A DNA stretch of 64,000 nt from Agaribacillus sp965228415 (GTDB lineage Bacteria > Bacteroidota > Bacteroidia > Cytophagales > Cyclobacteriaceae), in the NCBI GenBank assembly GCA_965228415.1, contig OZ245814.1:7874001-7938000 (forward strand), written 5' to 3'. Below the pieces are notes generated by a model. The model worked only from the letters and a program-made list of their open reading frames with translations. It made no database searches and was not told the DNA's origin. The position numbers were made by a program, and so were the translations under genes. Below, in pieces: positions 36,027 through 44,141 of this stretch. How positions within the stretch are numbered: position 1 is the stretch's first letter; the number at the start of each line of letters is the position of its first letter.

Positions 36027-38555
36027 TTATAAACATATTCTCCCAATTCCGGCAGGGAAACTATAACAAATGTTTAAGCGTGGACTACCATACCATGCCA
36101 TATCGAGTTCTACCACAGTCGTTACACAATCTGACCACTGAGGTAAAGTTGAACATGCCGTTGCAACCATATGCCCGGAAATACTGCCATTTGGTAGAAA
36201 TTCGGTAACTAATGTACCGTCAAAACTAACGCCATCTCCACTTCTTTTAACCTTTACAGTCCCTATTAAAGAAAAGTCGGTATTACTTCTTACGACTCCA
36301 TTTGCTTCTAACGTTAAACCAAATGGTGTCCCAATTGTACCGGCAATAAGAATAAAATGGGACAATTCCGGGCTCGTTTTAATAGTCAGGTCAGCACTAG
36401 CGCCTGAAGCGCCAAAGATCTGGTCTTTCAATGTTCCGTCAAACGAAATACCTCCTGTGCTCAAACTCCCATTAAAACTTGCCATAGCATTGCCCAAGCC
36501 TAATGGCAATTGTAAATTACCAGATAATTTAATACCATCGATCGTTGAAGCATTTAAGTAAAGGTTACTCGTTGGTAGGTTTATGCTACTAAGATTCAAG
36601 GTTGGGTTGTTTAGGAATTGTCCGGTTAATTTAATTCCTGGAAATCCTGAATTGTCTTTTTCTCTTAAAAGGTTACCGTTAACATCAACCTTTCCCAATC
36701 CAAAAGGAACATCCAATACACCACGGATAGATACAGTTGCCCTATTTATAGTAAAGCTCATACCAATTGCCGGAACAGTCACATTGTTGAATATAAGGTT
36801 GGTATCAAATTTTCCACTAAGAAGCAGGCCCTGGGAATTTATCCAGCCTTCAACGGCTATAAATTCATCCGAAATAACTGGATTTAATTTCACTTCACCA
36901 TTAAGGTTTATTATTCCGGGGCGCGTCCCTTTGATCAGCATTGAAAAGTTCATGTTGGCAATTGGAAATTCCAGTCCATTTCCAAGATTAAGTTGGCTGT
37001 TAGCCACACCATTCAAAACAAGTCCCCCGGCCGTTATCGCTCCGGTTACATCGCTCTCACCAATGCCAAAAGGTAAGTTCATTGTGCCATCCAGGCTAAT
37101 TCCATTATTGGAAAATGAAACTAAAACATCACCGTCTAAAACAACTCCCGGGATTTTCGGAAAGTTGTCATTGAAGGCATTCATTTTACCTGTTAATAAG
37201 AAATCTCCATTGCGCTCAAACTTCCCGCTAGCCTTTACTTCAGACAGGCCAAACGGCAGGCCAATTCCCGAGGAAAGTTGCACAAAATCTTTATTAATCC
37301 GAAAGGCGGCATTACGTAAATTCTGTTTACCCAGACCGGGGACATTCATATCATAGGCTCCCGTGAAGTATATTTCCCAGTCGGGAACTTCGCTGCCAAA
37401 ATTGTAGAATACCGAACCCGAGCTACCCGATGAGAGAATGTGTTTTGTAATTTCGGGGCCTAATAGGGCTTCGAAGTGCTCATCTCCATCATATTGACCG
37501 GCAAACCTAAAGGTACTTTCCGGGAGCTGTCCCTCAGTAGCCGTTTGAAACATTTGAAAAGTAGTACTGCCGTAGGTAACCTTCCAATCCACTGGCAGAA
37601 GATTGAGTACATGATGGGTTAATACCAATTCTCCCGCCGTACCCATGTTAAAGGATGCTGAGAATCCATCTCTGAAAAATGAAAGGGGATCACTTTCCAG
37701 TAAGGTATTTTCCAAAACCATCTGTCCCTTAACGCCCAAAGGGATGTACTCTTTTAATCCCGGGATAGAAAACTCGCCCTTCAAATAAAAGTATCCGGAT
37801 AATTCTTTAAACCCTCCTGCTTCATTGATGACTGCATTTAAACTATCATCATCGTAGGTCAGCGGAGTAAAGGGAAATGTATTTTTACACGATATTCCGA
37901 TAGCCAGTCGGTTTCCTAACTTTACAGGACCCGTTGGAGTAGCTACTTCGAAATAACCACCAAAGATCAATATCGAAGGAGCAGACATATCCAGAAAATA
38001 ATTACTTACACCGATGTTGGAATTTTCAAATTCGTATTCCCGAAAGGTGTTTTCCAACAGATTGGTAAATGTGTAGTACACATAATAGGTATCGTCTTCC
38101 AGCGGCAGGTCCGCAAATTTATCACCTGATTCTTTATATTCTTTGCCGGTTTTATAGGTGAAAATCCCTTCCGGAACAGCATCTGCCACTTTCGGAAGCA
38201 AGGATTTAAAAATGCAGTAATCGGGAAATTCGAAGCTCCCTGTTCCTTCAAAAAAAGTGATTTCACCTTTATCATTAAGGGTGATATCAATTTCACCGGT
38301 TGCCACAGGATACCGGGTGTCATCAGACTCTCCAAAAAGCGTACCTTTTAAAACATAACCGTTATCAGTTATTCTAACGGTATCGCCAGTGGCATATAAG
38401 TTATTGGCACCTCCCCCTATTGGCACTGCCGTATCTGGATTATTAGGATCCGGGGGAGGCGTGATCATCGGCTCCGGTTCATCGTCCGCACATTGTGAAA
38501 AGAGTAAGCCTATAATTATTAATATAAATACATTAAATAGCGTTTTCATAATCAT
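36027..38555 (-). CDS. Lipoprotein of tandem beta-rich repeats, unknown function
   Basis: 842 aa. Signal with lipobox LLFSQC (Cys22) followed by DDEPEP, then a proline-rich linker. From about residue 290 onward the sequence is a run of 35-50-residue units built on (I/L)PGLxxLxxxGxxxL and LPFGLGxVxVNGxxxxxxxGxxxxGxL: LPFGLSEVKASGKF, LPFGIGESDVTGAI, VPFGLGKVDVNGNL, LPLGLGNAMASFNG and TPFGLTLEANGVV. The alternating hydrophobic pattern suggests a long beta-solenoid or an elongated beta-sheet groove. I do not recognise a family. The C-terminal ~50 residues hold several cysteines (CSTLPQWSDCV, NICYSF) and no T9SS sorting domain. Start could also be ATG 38549. Confidence 0.75.
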   Translation of the reverse strand: MIMKTLFNVFILIIIGLLFSQCADDEPEPMITPPPDPNNPDTAVPIGGGANNLYATGDTVRITDNGYVLKGTLFGESDDTRYPVATGEIDITLNDKGEITFFEGTGSFEFPDYCIFKSLLPKVADAVPEGIFTYKTGKEYKESGDKFADLPLEDDTYYVYYTFTNLLENTFREYEFENSNIGVSNYFLDMSAPSILIFGGYFEVATPTGPVKLGNRLAIGISCKNTFPFTPLTYDDDSLNAVINEAGGFKELSGYFYLKGEFSIPGLKEYIPLGVKGQMVLENTLLESDPLSFFRDGFSASFNMGTAGELVLTHHVLNLLPVDWKVTYGSTTFQMFQTATEGQLPESTFRFAGQYDGDEHFEALLGPEITKHILSSGSSGSVFYNFGSEVPDWEIYFTGAYDMNVPGLGKQNLRNAAFRINKDFVQLSSGIGLPFGLSEVKASGKFERNGDFLLTGKMNAFNDNFPKIPGVVLDGDVLVSFSNNGISLDGTMNLPFGIGESDVTGAITAGGLVLNGVANSQLNLGNGLEFPIANMNFSMLIKGTRPGIINLNGEVKLNPVISDEFIAVEGWINSQGLLLSGKFDTNLIFNNVTVPAIGMSFTINRATVSIRGVLDVPFGLGKVDVNGNLLREKDNSGFPGIKLTGQFLNNPTLNLSSINLPTSNLYLNASTIDGIKLSGNLQLPLGLGNAMASFNGSLSTGGISFDGTLKDQIFGASGASADLTIKTSPELSHFILIAGTIGTPFGLTLEANGVVRSNTDFSLIGTVKVKRSGDGVSFDGTLVTEFLPNGSISGHMVATACSTLPQWSDCVTTVVELDMAWYGSPRLNICYSFPAGIGRICL

Positions 38556-38946
38556 GCAATTTTAGTTCGTTGAAATAATTGAATAAAAGATGTTGTGTTT
38601 TCAGATACTCAAAATTGCAGGATATCGCTTTTCTTGACTTTTAACTATGTTGCAAATGCTTTCGAATATGTTGCCGGTAGACCATAAAATAACCGATTAG
38701 GGCTGCCTGAGGACTGATGTCGGAAATTCCAGGGAACAAAGATTGTTTAGAGCATTGCCAATTCTACCATGTTTTTGTAAATGAAGGCATCAACCCTTTT
38801 TTGCCAATCCAGGTGTCTTTCTGCGGAGAATGGATGTAGGTACAACGTTAACTGGGATTAAAATTTCAAACCTTTGCACAATCCAATTAGTACCTTTGGC
38901 AGGTTTTCTTCCGGAAAACAAGTTAACGAGAATTAAAAGTATCCCC
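38556..38946. other. Divergent intergenic region, 391 bp
   Basis: Lies between the lipoprotein start and my chosen start of the dehydrogenase. It should hold promoters in both directions. Visible items are a GTTAACGTT motif on the minus strand (38844-38852), a GTTTTC-N5-GAAAAC inverted repeat (38903-38919) and a partial GTTAACGA at 38922-38929. The frame of the dehydrogenase is open back to 38830, but the extra 39 residues lack homology features. Confidence 0.6.
38844..38852 (-). promoter_or_regulatory. Candidate LacI-family operator upstream of the sugar operon
   Basis: Minus-strand GTTAACGTT, identical to 45754-45762 upstream of the DUF6807 gene. The AACGTT core has the central CG typical of LacI-family sites. 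It lies about 95 bp before the chosen dehydrogenase start. Weak evidence on its own. Confidence 0.35.
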
Positions 38947-39966
38947 ATGAAATATATTGTATGTGCCGAACCCGGGCAGTTTGAATTAAAAGATAAACCT
39001 GAAGTTAGCCGCCGGGAAAATGAAGCCCTCCTGCAGGTGAAAAAAGTAGGTATCTGTGGGACCGATTTACATGCTTACGCCGGCAACCAGGCATTTTTCA
39101 CCTATCCGCGGATTTTAGGTCATGAACTGGCTGCGGAAGTGCTTGAAATAGGCCCTAATGACAAGGGCATCAAAGCCGGGGATAAGGTAGTGATCATGCC
39201 CTACGTAAGTTGTGGGAAGTGTTATGCCTGTCGGTCAGGTAAAACCAATTGTTGTTCCAATATAAAGGTGCTGGGCATTCACACCGATGGTGGCATGCAG
39301 GAAAGAATAGCGGTGCCAGTAAACCTCTTGCTTCCGGCCAATGACCTGTCTCACGACGAAATTGCCATTGTGGAGCCGCTGGCTATAGGCGCCCACGCCG
39401 TTCGAAGAGCGGACGTCGGGGAGAATGAATATGTTGCTGTGATTGGTTGTGGACCTATTGGATTAGGGATTATGAAGTTGGCCCAGGACCGAGGGGCAAA
39501 GGTGATTGCAATGGATATCAACGAGCAACGCTTGCAGTATAGCAAAAGTGCTTTTGCCGTTGACCATATCGTCAACGTGAGCAATGCGCCGGCTGAGGCA
39601 ATAGCTGAAATCACAGGTGGAAATATGGCAGCAGTTGTATTTGATGCTACAGGCAACAAACGAGCATTGGAGTCAGGGCCGGATTATATGGCCCATGGAG
39701 GCAGGTTTGTGCTGGTAGGCTTATCTAAAGGCGAATTAACTTTCCAACACCCGGCGATCCACGCAAAAGAAACAACATTGATGTGTAGCAGGAATGCCAC
39801 CCTGGAAGATTTTCAACATGTCATGGACGTACTGTCAAAAAAACACTTTCCCGTCCAACCTTTCATCACGCATAATGTGAAGTACACAGAAATGATTGAA
39901 AATTTTGATCACTGGCTTAACCCGGACAGCGGTGTTATCAAGGCGACAGTAGATTTTGAATTTTAA
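38947..39966 (+). CDS. Zinc-dependent medium-chain alcohol/sugar-acid dehydrogenase
   Basis: 339 aa from ATG 38947, which gives the standard family length and start MKYIVCAEPGQFEL; the frame is open to 38830 but adds nothing recognisable. Catalytic zinc ligands are Cys37, His59 and Glu60 (GICGTDLHAY, LGHE); structural zinc is held by Cys89, Cys92, Cys95 and Cys103 (CGKCYACRSGKTNCC); the NAD(P) site is VIGCGPIGLG. Related enzymes oxidise L-threonine, sorbitol, L-galactonate or keto-deoxy sugar acids. Position at the head of an operon with a 2-keto-3-deoxy acid kinase, an SDR and a FucP transporter argues for a sugar-acid substrate, perhaps in non-phosphorylating 6-deoxyhexose breakdown. The exact substrate is not readable. 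Confidence 0.87.
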   Translation: MKYIVCAEPGQFELKDKPEVSRRENEALLQVKKVGICGTDLHAYAGNQAFFTYPRILGHELAAEVLEIGPNDKGIKAGDKVVIMPYVSCGKCYACRSGKTNCCSNIKVLGIHTDGGMQERIAVPVNLLLPANDLSHDEIAIVEPLAIGAHAVRRADVGENEYVAVIGCGPIGLGIMKLAQDRGAKVIAMDINEQRLQYSKSAFAVDHIVNVSNAPAEAIAEITGGNMAAVVFDATGNKRALESGPDYMAHGGRFVLVGLSKGELTFQHPAIHAKETTLMCSRNATLEDFQHVMDVLSKKHFPVQPFITHNVKYTEMIENFDHWLNPDSGVIKATVDFEF

Positions 39967-39973
39967 ATATGAT

Positions 39974-40205
39974 ATGAAACCGACGTGTTTACGGTAATTA
40001 TCAAATACAGACTGCTCGTCGCTTAGTCCTTCTCCGGAAGCTTTTACCACACGCTGTCGCTGAAGCAAAAGCGTAAGAGACCGGAGAAAGCTATAGCTTA
40101 AGAGACAAGAGCACGCTTTGTGCGAACGCGGTCAGTGCAGGCGTAAGGTATGATTACTGTAAATGGCAAAGGTTCCATTGGATCAATAAAACAAATTACA
40201 AACCG
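39974..40205 (+). repeat. Leader repeat, copy A (degenerate, with hairpin insert)
   Basis: Starts ATGAAACCGACGTG and ends with AAAGGTTCCATTGGATCAAT and ACAAATTACAAACCG, the decayed form of copies B and C. Between them is an insert with nested inverted repeats: TTCTCCGG (40030-40037) with CCGGAGAA (40081-40088), plus the string GTCGCTGAAGC shared with copy B. The unit begins shortly after the dehydrogenase stop and runs directly into copy B. Confidence 0.7.
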
Positions 40206-40326
40206 ATGAAACCGAGCATGATATAATCGACATACACTGCGTGTCGCTGAAGCTTTAGCGGAGGCGCAAGGCAATGATTATAATATGCGCGGTTCCATGT
40301 GACCAATGAAAATCAATTATAAACAC
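40206..40326 (+). repeat. Leader repeat, copy B (immediately before the PfkB kinase)
   Basis: Starts ATGAAACCGAGC. It contains a near-palindrome CGCTGAAGCTTTAGCG inside TGCG...CGCA, then GGTTCCATGTGACCAATGAA and a tail that leads to the kinase ATG at 40327. The last ~37 bases match copy C at all but one position. Confidence 0.8.
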
Positions 40327-41364
40327 ATGAAAAAAGTAGTTACATTTGGAGAGATCATGTTACGGCTGGCTCCTCCCGGATTCCTGAGGTTTTCACAGAC
40401 CAATTCATTCGAGGCCATTTACGGAGGAGGAGAATCAAACGTAGCGGTTACACTAGCGAATTTTGGTATTCCTGTAGATTTTGCTACCCGTCTTCCCGAC
40501 AATGACATTGGCAAATGCGCCATGATGGAAATGCGGAAGCGCGGGGTTGGCGTTGACCATATTGTCTGGGGGGGCGACCGCTTAGGCATATATTTTCTTG
40601 AAACAGGGGCTGTTTCCCGTGGCAGTAAGGTAGTTTATGACAGGGCCCACTCAGCGATGTGCACCATCGAAAAAGATATGATCGACTGGGAGGAAGTATT
40701 TGAGGGTGCCCAGTGGTTTCACTGGACAGGTATTACGCCTGCCATTTCGCAAGGTGCCGCGGATGCCTGCCTGCAGGCCATTCAGACAGCCAATAAGTTA
40801 GGTATTACTGTTTCCACGGACCTTAACTACCGGAAGAAGCTTTGGAAATACGGAAAAGAACCCGGTGAAATAATGCCGGACCTGGTAGCCGGCTGTGATA
40901 TTATCCTTGGAAATGAGGAAGATGCCGAAAAACACTTTGGCATTCATCCCGATGAGGTGGATGTGACGCAGGGAGAAAGCGTGGACGCAGCAGCCTATAA
41001 ATCTGTTTGCACCCAATTGATCGAACGATTTCCCAGGGCGAAGAAGGTAATAACTACACTACGTGGATCCATTAGCGCCTCACACAACTCCTGGACCGGG
41101 GTCTTGTACAATGGCAATGAGTTTCTCAAAGCCCCCACTTATCAGATTACGCATATTGTCGACAGAGTAGGAGGAGGTGACTCATTTATGGGAGGTTTGA
41201 TTTACGGATTGATCAATTACCCGGATGATGACCAGAAAGCCCTTAACTATGCTGTAGCCGCGTCATGCCTGAAGCACACCATTTATGGAGATGCCAACCA
41301 GGTAACGATAGACGAAGTCGAAAAGCTGATGAGCGGGGATGCTTCCGGAAGAGTAAGCCGCTAA
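40327..41364 (+). CDS. PfkB-family sugar kinase, 2-keto-3-deoxygluconate kinase-like
   Basis: 345 aa. N-terminal KKVVTFGEIMLRLAPPG and the substrate motif YGGGESNVAVTLANFG are typical of KdgK-type ribokinases. The C-terminal signature DRVGGGDSFMGGLIYGL carries the catalytic base Asp285 and anion hole. The expected reaction is ATP-dependent phosphorylation of a 2-keto-3-deoxy sugar acid before aldol cleavage. A longer reading from ATG 40306 adds MKINYKH, but those codons lie inside the repeated leader also found before fucP, so ATG 40327 is preferred. It belongs to the dehydrogenase-kinase-SDR-transporter-mutarotase operon. Confidence 0.87.
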   Translation: MKKVVTFGEIMLRLAPPGFLRFSQTNSFEAIYGGGESNVAVTLANFGIPVDFATRLPDNDIGKCAMMEMRKRGVGVDHIVWGGDRLGIYFLETGAVSRGSKVVYDRAHSAMCTIEKDMIDWEEVFEGAQWFHWTGITPAISQGAADACLQAIQTANKLGITVSTDLNYRKKLWKYGKEPGEIMPDLVAGCDIILGNEEDAEKHFGIHPDEVDVTQGESVDAAAYKSVCTQLIERFPRAKKVITTLRGSISASHNSWTGVLYNGNEFLKAPTYQITHIVDRVGGGDSFMGGLIYGLINYPDDDQKALNYAVAASCLKHTIYGDANQVTIDEVEKLMSGDASGRVSR

Positions 41365-41548
41365 ATGGTGCGTAAGGGATAAAAACAAATACAGGGTCTT
41401 TAACAAAAAGCAAGGACCGGCCTGATGCCTGAATCAGTGAAATAAATGGCAAAGTAGGGTAGTGATTTCAGGCCAGGCTAAAAAAATCACGAGTTAAAAT
41501 CTCAGAAATTTAGATAAATACAGAAAATTGTTATAAAATTGACCAACC

Positions 41549-42343
41549 ATGGACTTAGGTTTAAAAGATAAGATTATACTCATCACAGGTGGCGCAGGTA
41601 GTAAGGGAAGTATTGGGGAAACCATTGTTAAGGCATTAGCGCAGGAAGGTGCTATTCCGGTAATTCTGGACAGAAACGACAGGGGGCACGAATATGCCCG
41701 GGAGCTTAACGAAGCCGGAACGAATGCTACATTTTATCAATTGGACCTGACTTCTGCCGATAGCATCAAGGAGGCCGTCACCGGCGCGATCGAAAAATAT
41801 GGTAGAATTGATGCGGTGATCAATAACGTAGGTGTCAATGACGGTGTTGGCCTGGACGCAAGCCCGGAAGAATTCATGCATTCCCTTAAGTTGAATATGG
41901 TAAGTTACTTTCTGACCGTTAAATATGCTCTTCCCAAACTGAAAGAATCCAAGGGCAATATTCTTAATGTTGGATCCAAGGTGGCTGTTACCGGTCAGGG
42001 AGGTACTTCGGGATATGCCGCTTCCAAAGGAGGTGTTTTGGCACTGACCAGGGAATGGGCAGTGGATTTAATTAACGATGGCATCCGGGTAAATGCGTTG
42101 ATGATTGCCGAATGCTTCACGCCAGCCTATGACAACTGGCTTAAAACCCTTCCTGACCCCGAAGAAAAATTAAATGCCATTACCAGTAAAATTCCATTGG
42201 GTCGTCGTATGACTACGACGAATGAAATTGCCGATACGGTGCTTTTCCTGATATCGGATCGTTCGTCTCATACAACCGGGCAATATGTATTTGTGGATGG
42301 AGGGTATGCACACCTGGACAGGGCACTACTGACTGAAAATTAA
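41549..42343 (+). CDS. Short-chain dehydrogenase/reductase (sugar dehydrogenase-like)
   Basis: 264 aa classical SDR. Cofactor loop TGGAGSKGSIG, NNVGVND at the NNAG position, catalytic Ser in NVGSK, and Tyr156/Lys160 in GYAASKGG. The C-terminus has the usual GQYVFVDGGYAHLD. The cofactor loop is longer than TGxxxGxG, as in several sugar and sugar-acid dehydrogenases. With a FucP-type transporter and a RhaM-type mutarotase directly downstream, oxidation of a free 6-deoxyhexose (L-fucose or L-rhamnose) is the best guess, but a uronate or keto-acid reductase is also possible. It begins 184 bp after the kinase. Confidence 0.87.
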   Translation: MDLGLKDKIILITGGAGSKGSIGETIVKALAQEGAIPVILDRNDRGHEYARELNEAGTNATFYQLDLTSADSIKEAVTGAIEKYGRIDAVINNVGVNDGVGLDASPEEFMHSLKLNMVSYFLTVKYALPKLKESKGNILNVGSKVAVTGQGGTSGYAASKGGVLALTREWAVDLINDGIRVNALMIAECFTPAYDNWLKTLPDPEEKLNAITSKIPLGRRMTTTNEIADTVLFLISDRSSHTTGQYVFVDGGYAHLDRALLTEN

Positions 42344-42357
42344 CCCTATTTAATAAT

Positions 42358-42457
42358 ATGAAACCGACATGCTTGCTATCATCATTAAATACACCAGGGA
42401 ATGATTATAGTAAGCATCAAAGGTTCCATGTGACCAATGAAAATAAATTATAAACAC
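42358..42457 (+). repeat. Leader repeat, copy C (immediately before fucP-like gene)
   Basis: Starts ATGAAACCGACATG 14 bp after the SDR stop and ends at the transporter ATG (42458). It lacks the hairpin insert of copies A and B. Here alone the unit is an open frame of 31 codons (42358-42453, beginning MKPTCLLSS, ending VTNENKL) whose stop is 4 bases before the next start. Copies A and B have stops at codons 8 and 7, so a conserved peptide is doubtful. Confidence 0.8.
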
Positions 42458-43762
42458 ATGAAAACACCTGTTGTAAGCAAAGAATATCTTGTTCCTTTCA
42501 TTCTCGTAACCTCACTATTTGCACTTTGGGGATTTGCCAATGACATCACCAACCCGATGGTATCAGCTTTCAAAACGCTTATGGAGATTTCCAACCTGGA
42601 AGCGTCACTGGTACAGTTTGCCTTTTACGGAGGGTACTTTACGATGGCTATTCCCGCAGCCTTGTTTATTAAAAAATATTCTTATAAATCTGGTATAATT
42701 CTGGGCCTCGCCTTGTACGCCTTTGGCGCGCTTACGTTTTATCCGGCAGCAAGTACTGAGCGATTTTCTTTATTCCTGGTGTCCCTATATGTACTGACCT
42801 TCGGGCTGGCATTTTTGGAAACTACCGCCAACCCATTCATACTGGCGATGGGTGATGAGACAACTGCCACCCGAAGACTGAACCTGGCACAGTCATTTAA
42901 CCCTATTGGGGCGTTGTTAGGACAATTGGCAGCGATTAATTTTGTTTTGGCCTACTTGCAGTCAGCAGATACATCGATTGTTTTCTCGGAGTTGGACCCT
43001 GCGGTAAAGGCAGAGATGCGGACCCATGACCTGATGCTCATCCGCGATCCCTATGTGATCCTTGGTTTGTTTGTGGCCGCCATGATGGTCATCTTTATAT
43101 TTTTCAAAATGCCCGCCAAAGGCGATACTGATCATACCCTTGATATAAAAGGATCTTTTAAGAGACTTGCCGCAAATTCCCGGTATGTATTTGGTGTCGT
43201 TGCACAGGTGTTTTATGTCGGTGCCCAGATCATGTGCTGGACTTATGTAGTTCAATACGGTGAAAACCTGGGAATGACCAAAGCTGAAGCTCAAAGCTAT
43301 AACATTATAGCCACCTCCATATTCTTTGGGTCGAGAGTGATTTCTACCTTTTTACTCAAATATTACAGCGGCGCAAGGTTGTTGATGATGTTTGCCATAG
43401 GGGGCATGATATCTCTGGCCGGTACCATCTTTTTAGGAGGCAATATCGGACTATACTGTCTGGTGGGAACGTCCGCCTTTTTGTCATTGATGTTTCCTAC
43501 TATTTACGGAATTGCCCTGGATGGTCTTGGAGACGATGCCAAGCTTGGTTCCGCGGGGCTGGTAATGGCCATTGTTGGTGGTGCGGTGATGCCGGTTTTA
43601 CAAGGTGTATTTCTTGACATAGGAGGACCTGATTATGACGATATTCAAATACTGGGTGTACCCGAGGTCAACTTTTCATTTATTTTGCCGCTGTTGTGCC
43701 TGGCGGTAATTAGTGTCTATGGCTATAAATCCCAACATTTCACCAAAAAAACAGATAACTAA
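42458..43762 (+). CDS. fucP: FucP-family MFS sugar:proton symporter
   Basis: 434 aa, 12 predicted TM helices, major facilitator superfamily of the FHS type. Motifs include FALWGFANDITNPMVSAFK in TM1, TANPFILAMGDE in the TM4-5 region and ARRLNLAQSFNPIGALLGQL-like sequence (here TRRLNLAQSFNPIGALLG). This family imports L-fucose, glucose, galactose or N-acetylglucosamine with protons. The adjoining RhaM-type mutarotase (2 bp downstream) points to a 6-deoxyhexose. ATG 42437 would add MKINYKH from the leader repeat; ATG 42458 is preferred because it gives the family's usual N-terminus. The symbol is by family; the substrate is not proven. Confidence 0.87.
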   Translation: MKTPVVSKEYLVPFILVTSLFALWGFANDITNPMVSAFKTLMEISNLEASLVQFAFYGGYFTMAIPAALFIKKYSYKSGIILGLALYAFGALTFYPAASTERFSLFLVSLYVLTFGLAFLETTANPFILAMGDETTATRRLNLAQSFNPIGALLGQLAAINFVLAYLQSADTSIVFSELDPAVKAEMRTHDLMLIRDPYVILGLFVAAMMVIFIFFKMPAKGDTDHTLDIKGSFKRLAANSRYVFGVVAQVFYVGAQIMCWTYVVQYGENLGMTKAEAQSYNIIATSIFFGSRVISTFLLKYYSGARLLMMFAIGGMISLAGTIFLGGNIGLYCLVGTSAFLSLMFPTIYGIALDGLGDDAKLGSAGLVMAIVGGAVMPVLQGVFLDIGGPDYDDIQILGVPEVNFSFILPLLCLAVISVYGYKSQHFTKKTDN

Positions 43763-43764
43763 AG

Positions 43765-44109
43765 ATGGCTAAGCGAATTTGTATGGCATGTGATTTAAAG
43801 GATAACCCTGCCTTAATTGAAGAATACAAGCATTACCATGGTAAGGGAAATGCCTGGGAAGCGGTGACAAAAAGTATTCAGGAGGCAGGAATTCTTGACA
43901 TGCAAATATTTAATGTCAAAAACCGCCTTTTTATGATTATGGAGGTCGATGAAAATTTTGATCCTGAAAGAAAAAAACAAATGGATCTGGATAATCCCAA
44001 GGTGCAGGAATGGGAAACGCTTATGTGGAAATTTCAACAAGCCCTGCCCGGCTCGCTGCCCGGCCAGAAATGGGTTGAAATGGACAAGATTTTCCAGCTC
44101 GGCGAGTAG
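43765..44109 (+). CDS. RhaM-family L-rhamnose/L-fucose mutarotase
   Basis: 114 aa, the family's normal size. EEYKHYHGKGNAW carries Tyr21 and His25, which align with the catalytic Tyr18 and His22 of E. coli RhaM, and the C-terminal part keeps VQEWETLMWKF and WVEMDKIFQL. The enzyme interconverts alpha and beta pyranoses of 6-deoxyhexoses so that the preferred anomer enters catabolism. It starts 2 bp after the transporter stop, so the two are translationally coupled. It ends the rightward operon and converges on the LacI gene. Confidence 0.88.
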   Translation: MAKRICMACDLKDNPALIEEYKHYHGKGNAWEAVTKSIQEAGILDMQIFNVKNRLFMIMEVDENFDPERKKQMDLDNPKVQEWETLMWKFQQALPGSLPGQKWVEMDKIFQLGE

Positions 44110-44121
44110 GAAAATACCCAT

Positions 44122-44141
44122 GCAGACTGGTTGAAGTCTGC
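44122..44141. terminator. Hairpin between convergent mutarotase and LacI genes
   Basis: GCAGACT (44122-44128), loop GGTTGA, AGTCTGC (44135-44141): a perfect 7-bp stem ending one base before the LacI stop codon. On the minus strand it is followed by ATGGGTATTTTCC, a weak T-rich stretch, so it may act mainly for the LacI transcript. Confidence 0.5.

Noticed and set aside
36583..37356. 257-codon plus-strand frame
   Set aside because: Antisense to the repeat lipoprotein, whose lipobox and repeats support the minus strand.
41419..41474. GGCCTGA / TCAGGCC inverted repeat between kinase and SDR genes
   Set aside because: The arms are 42 bases apart with no T-tract; too weak to call a terminator.
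42358..42453. 31-codon leader peptide as a real gene
   Set aside because: Copies A and B of the same element have early stops and a frameshift, so coding is not conserved; kept as a repeat feature instead.
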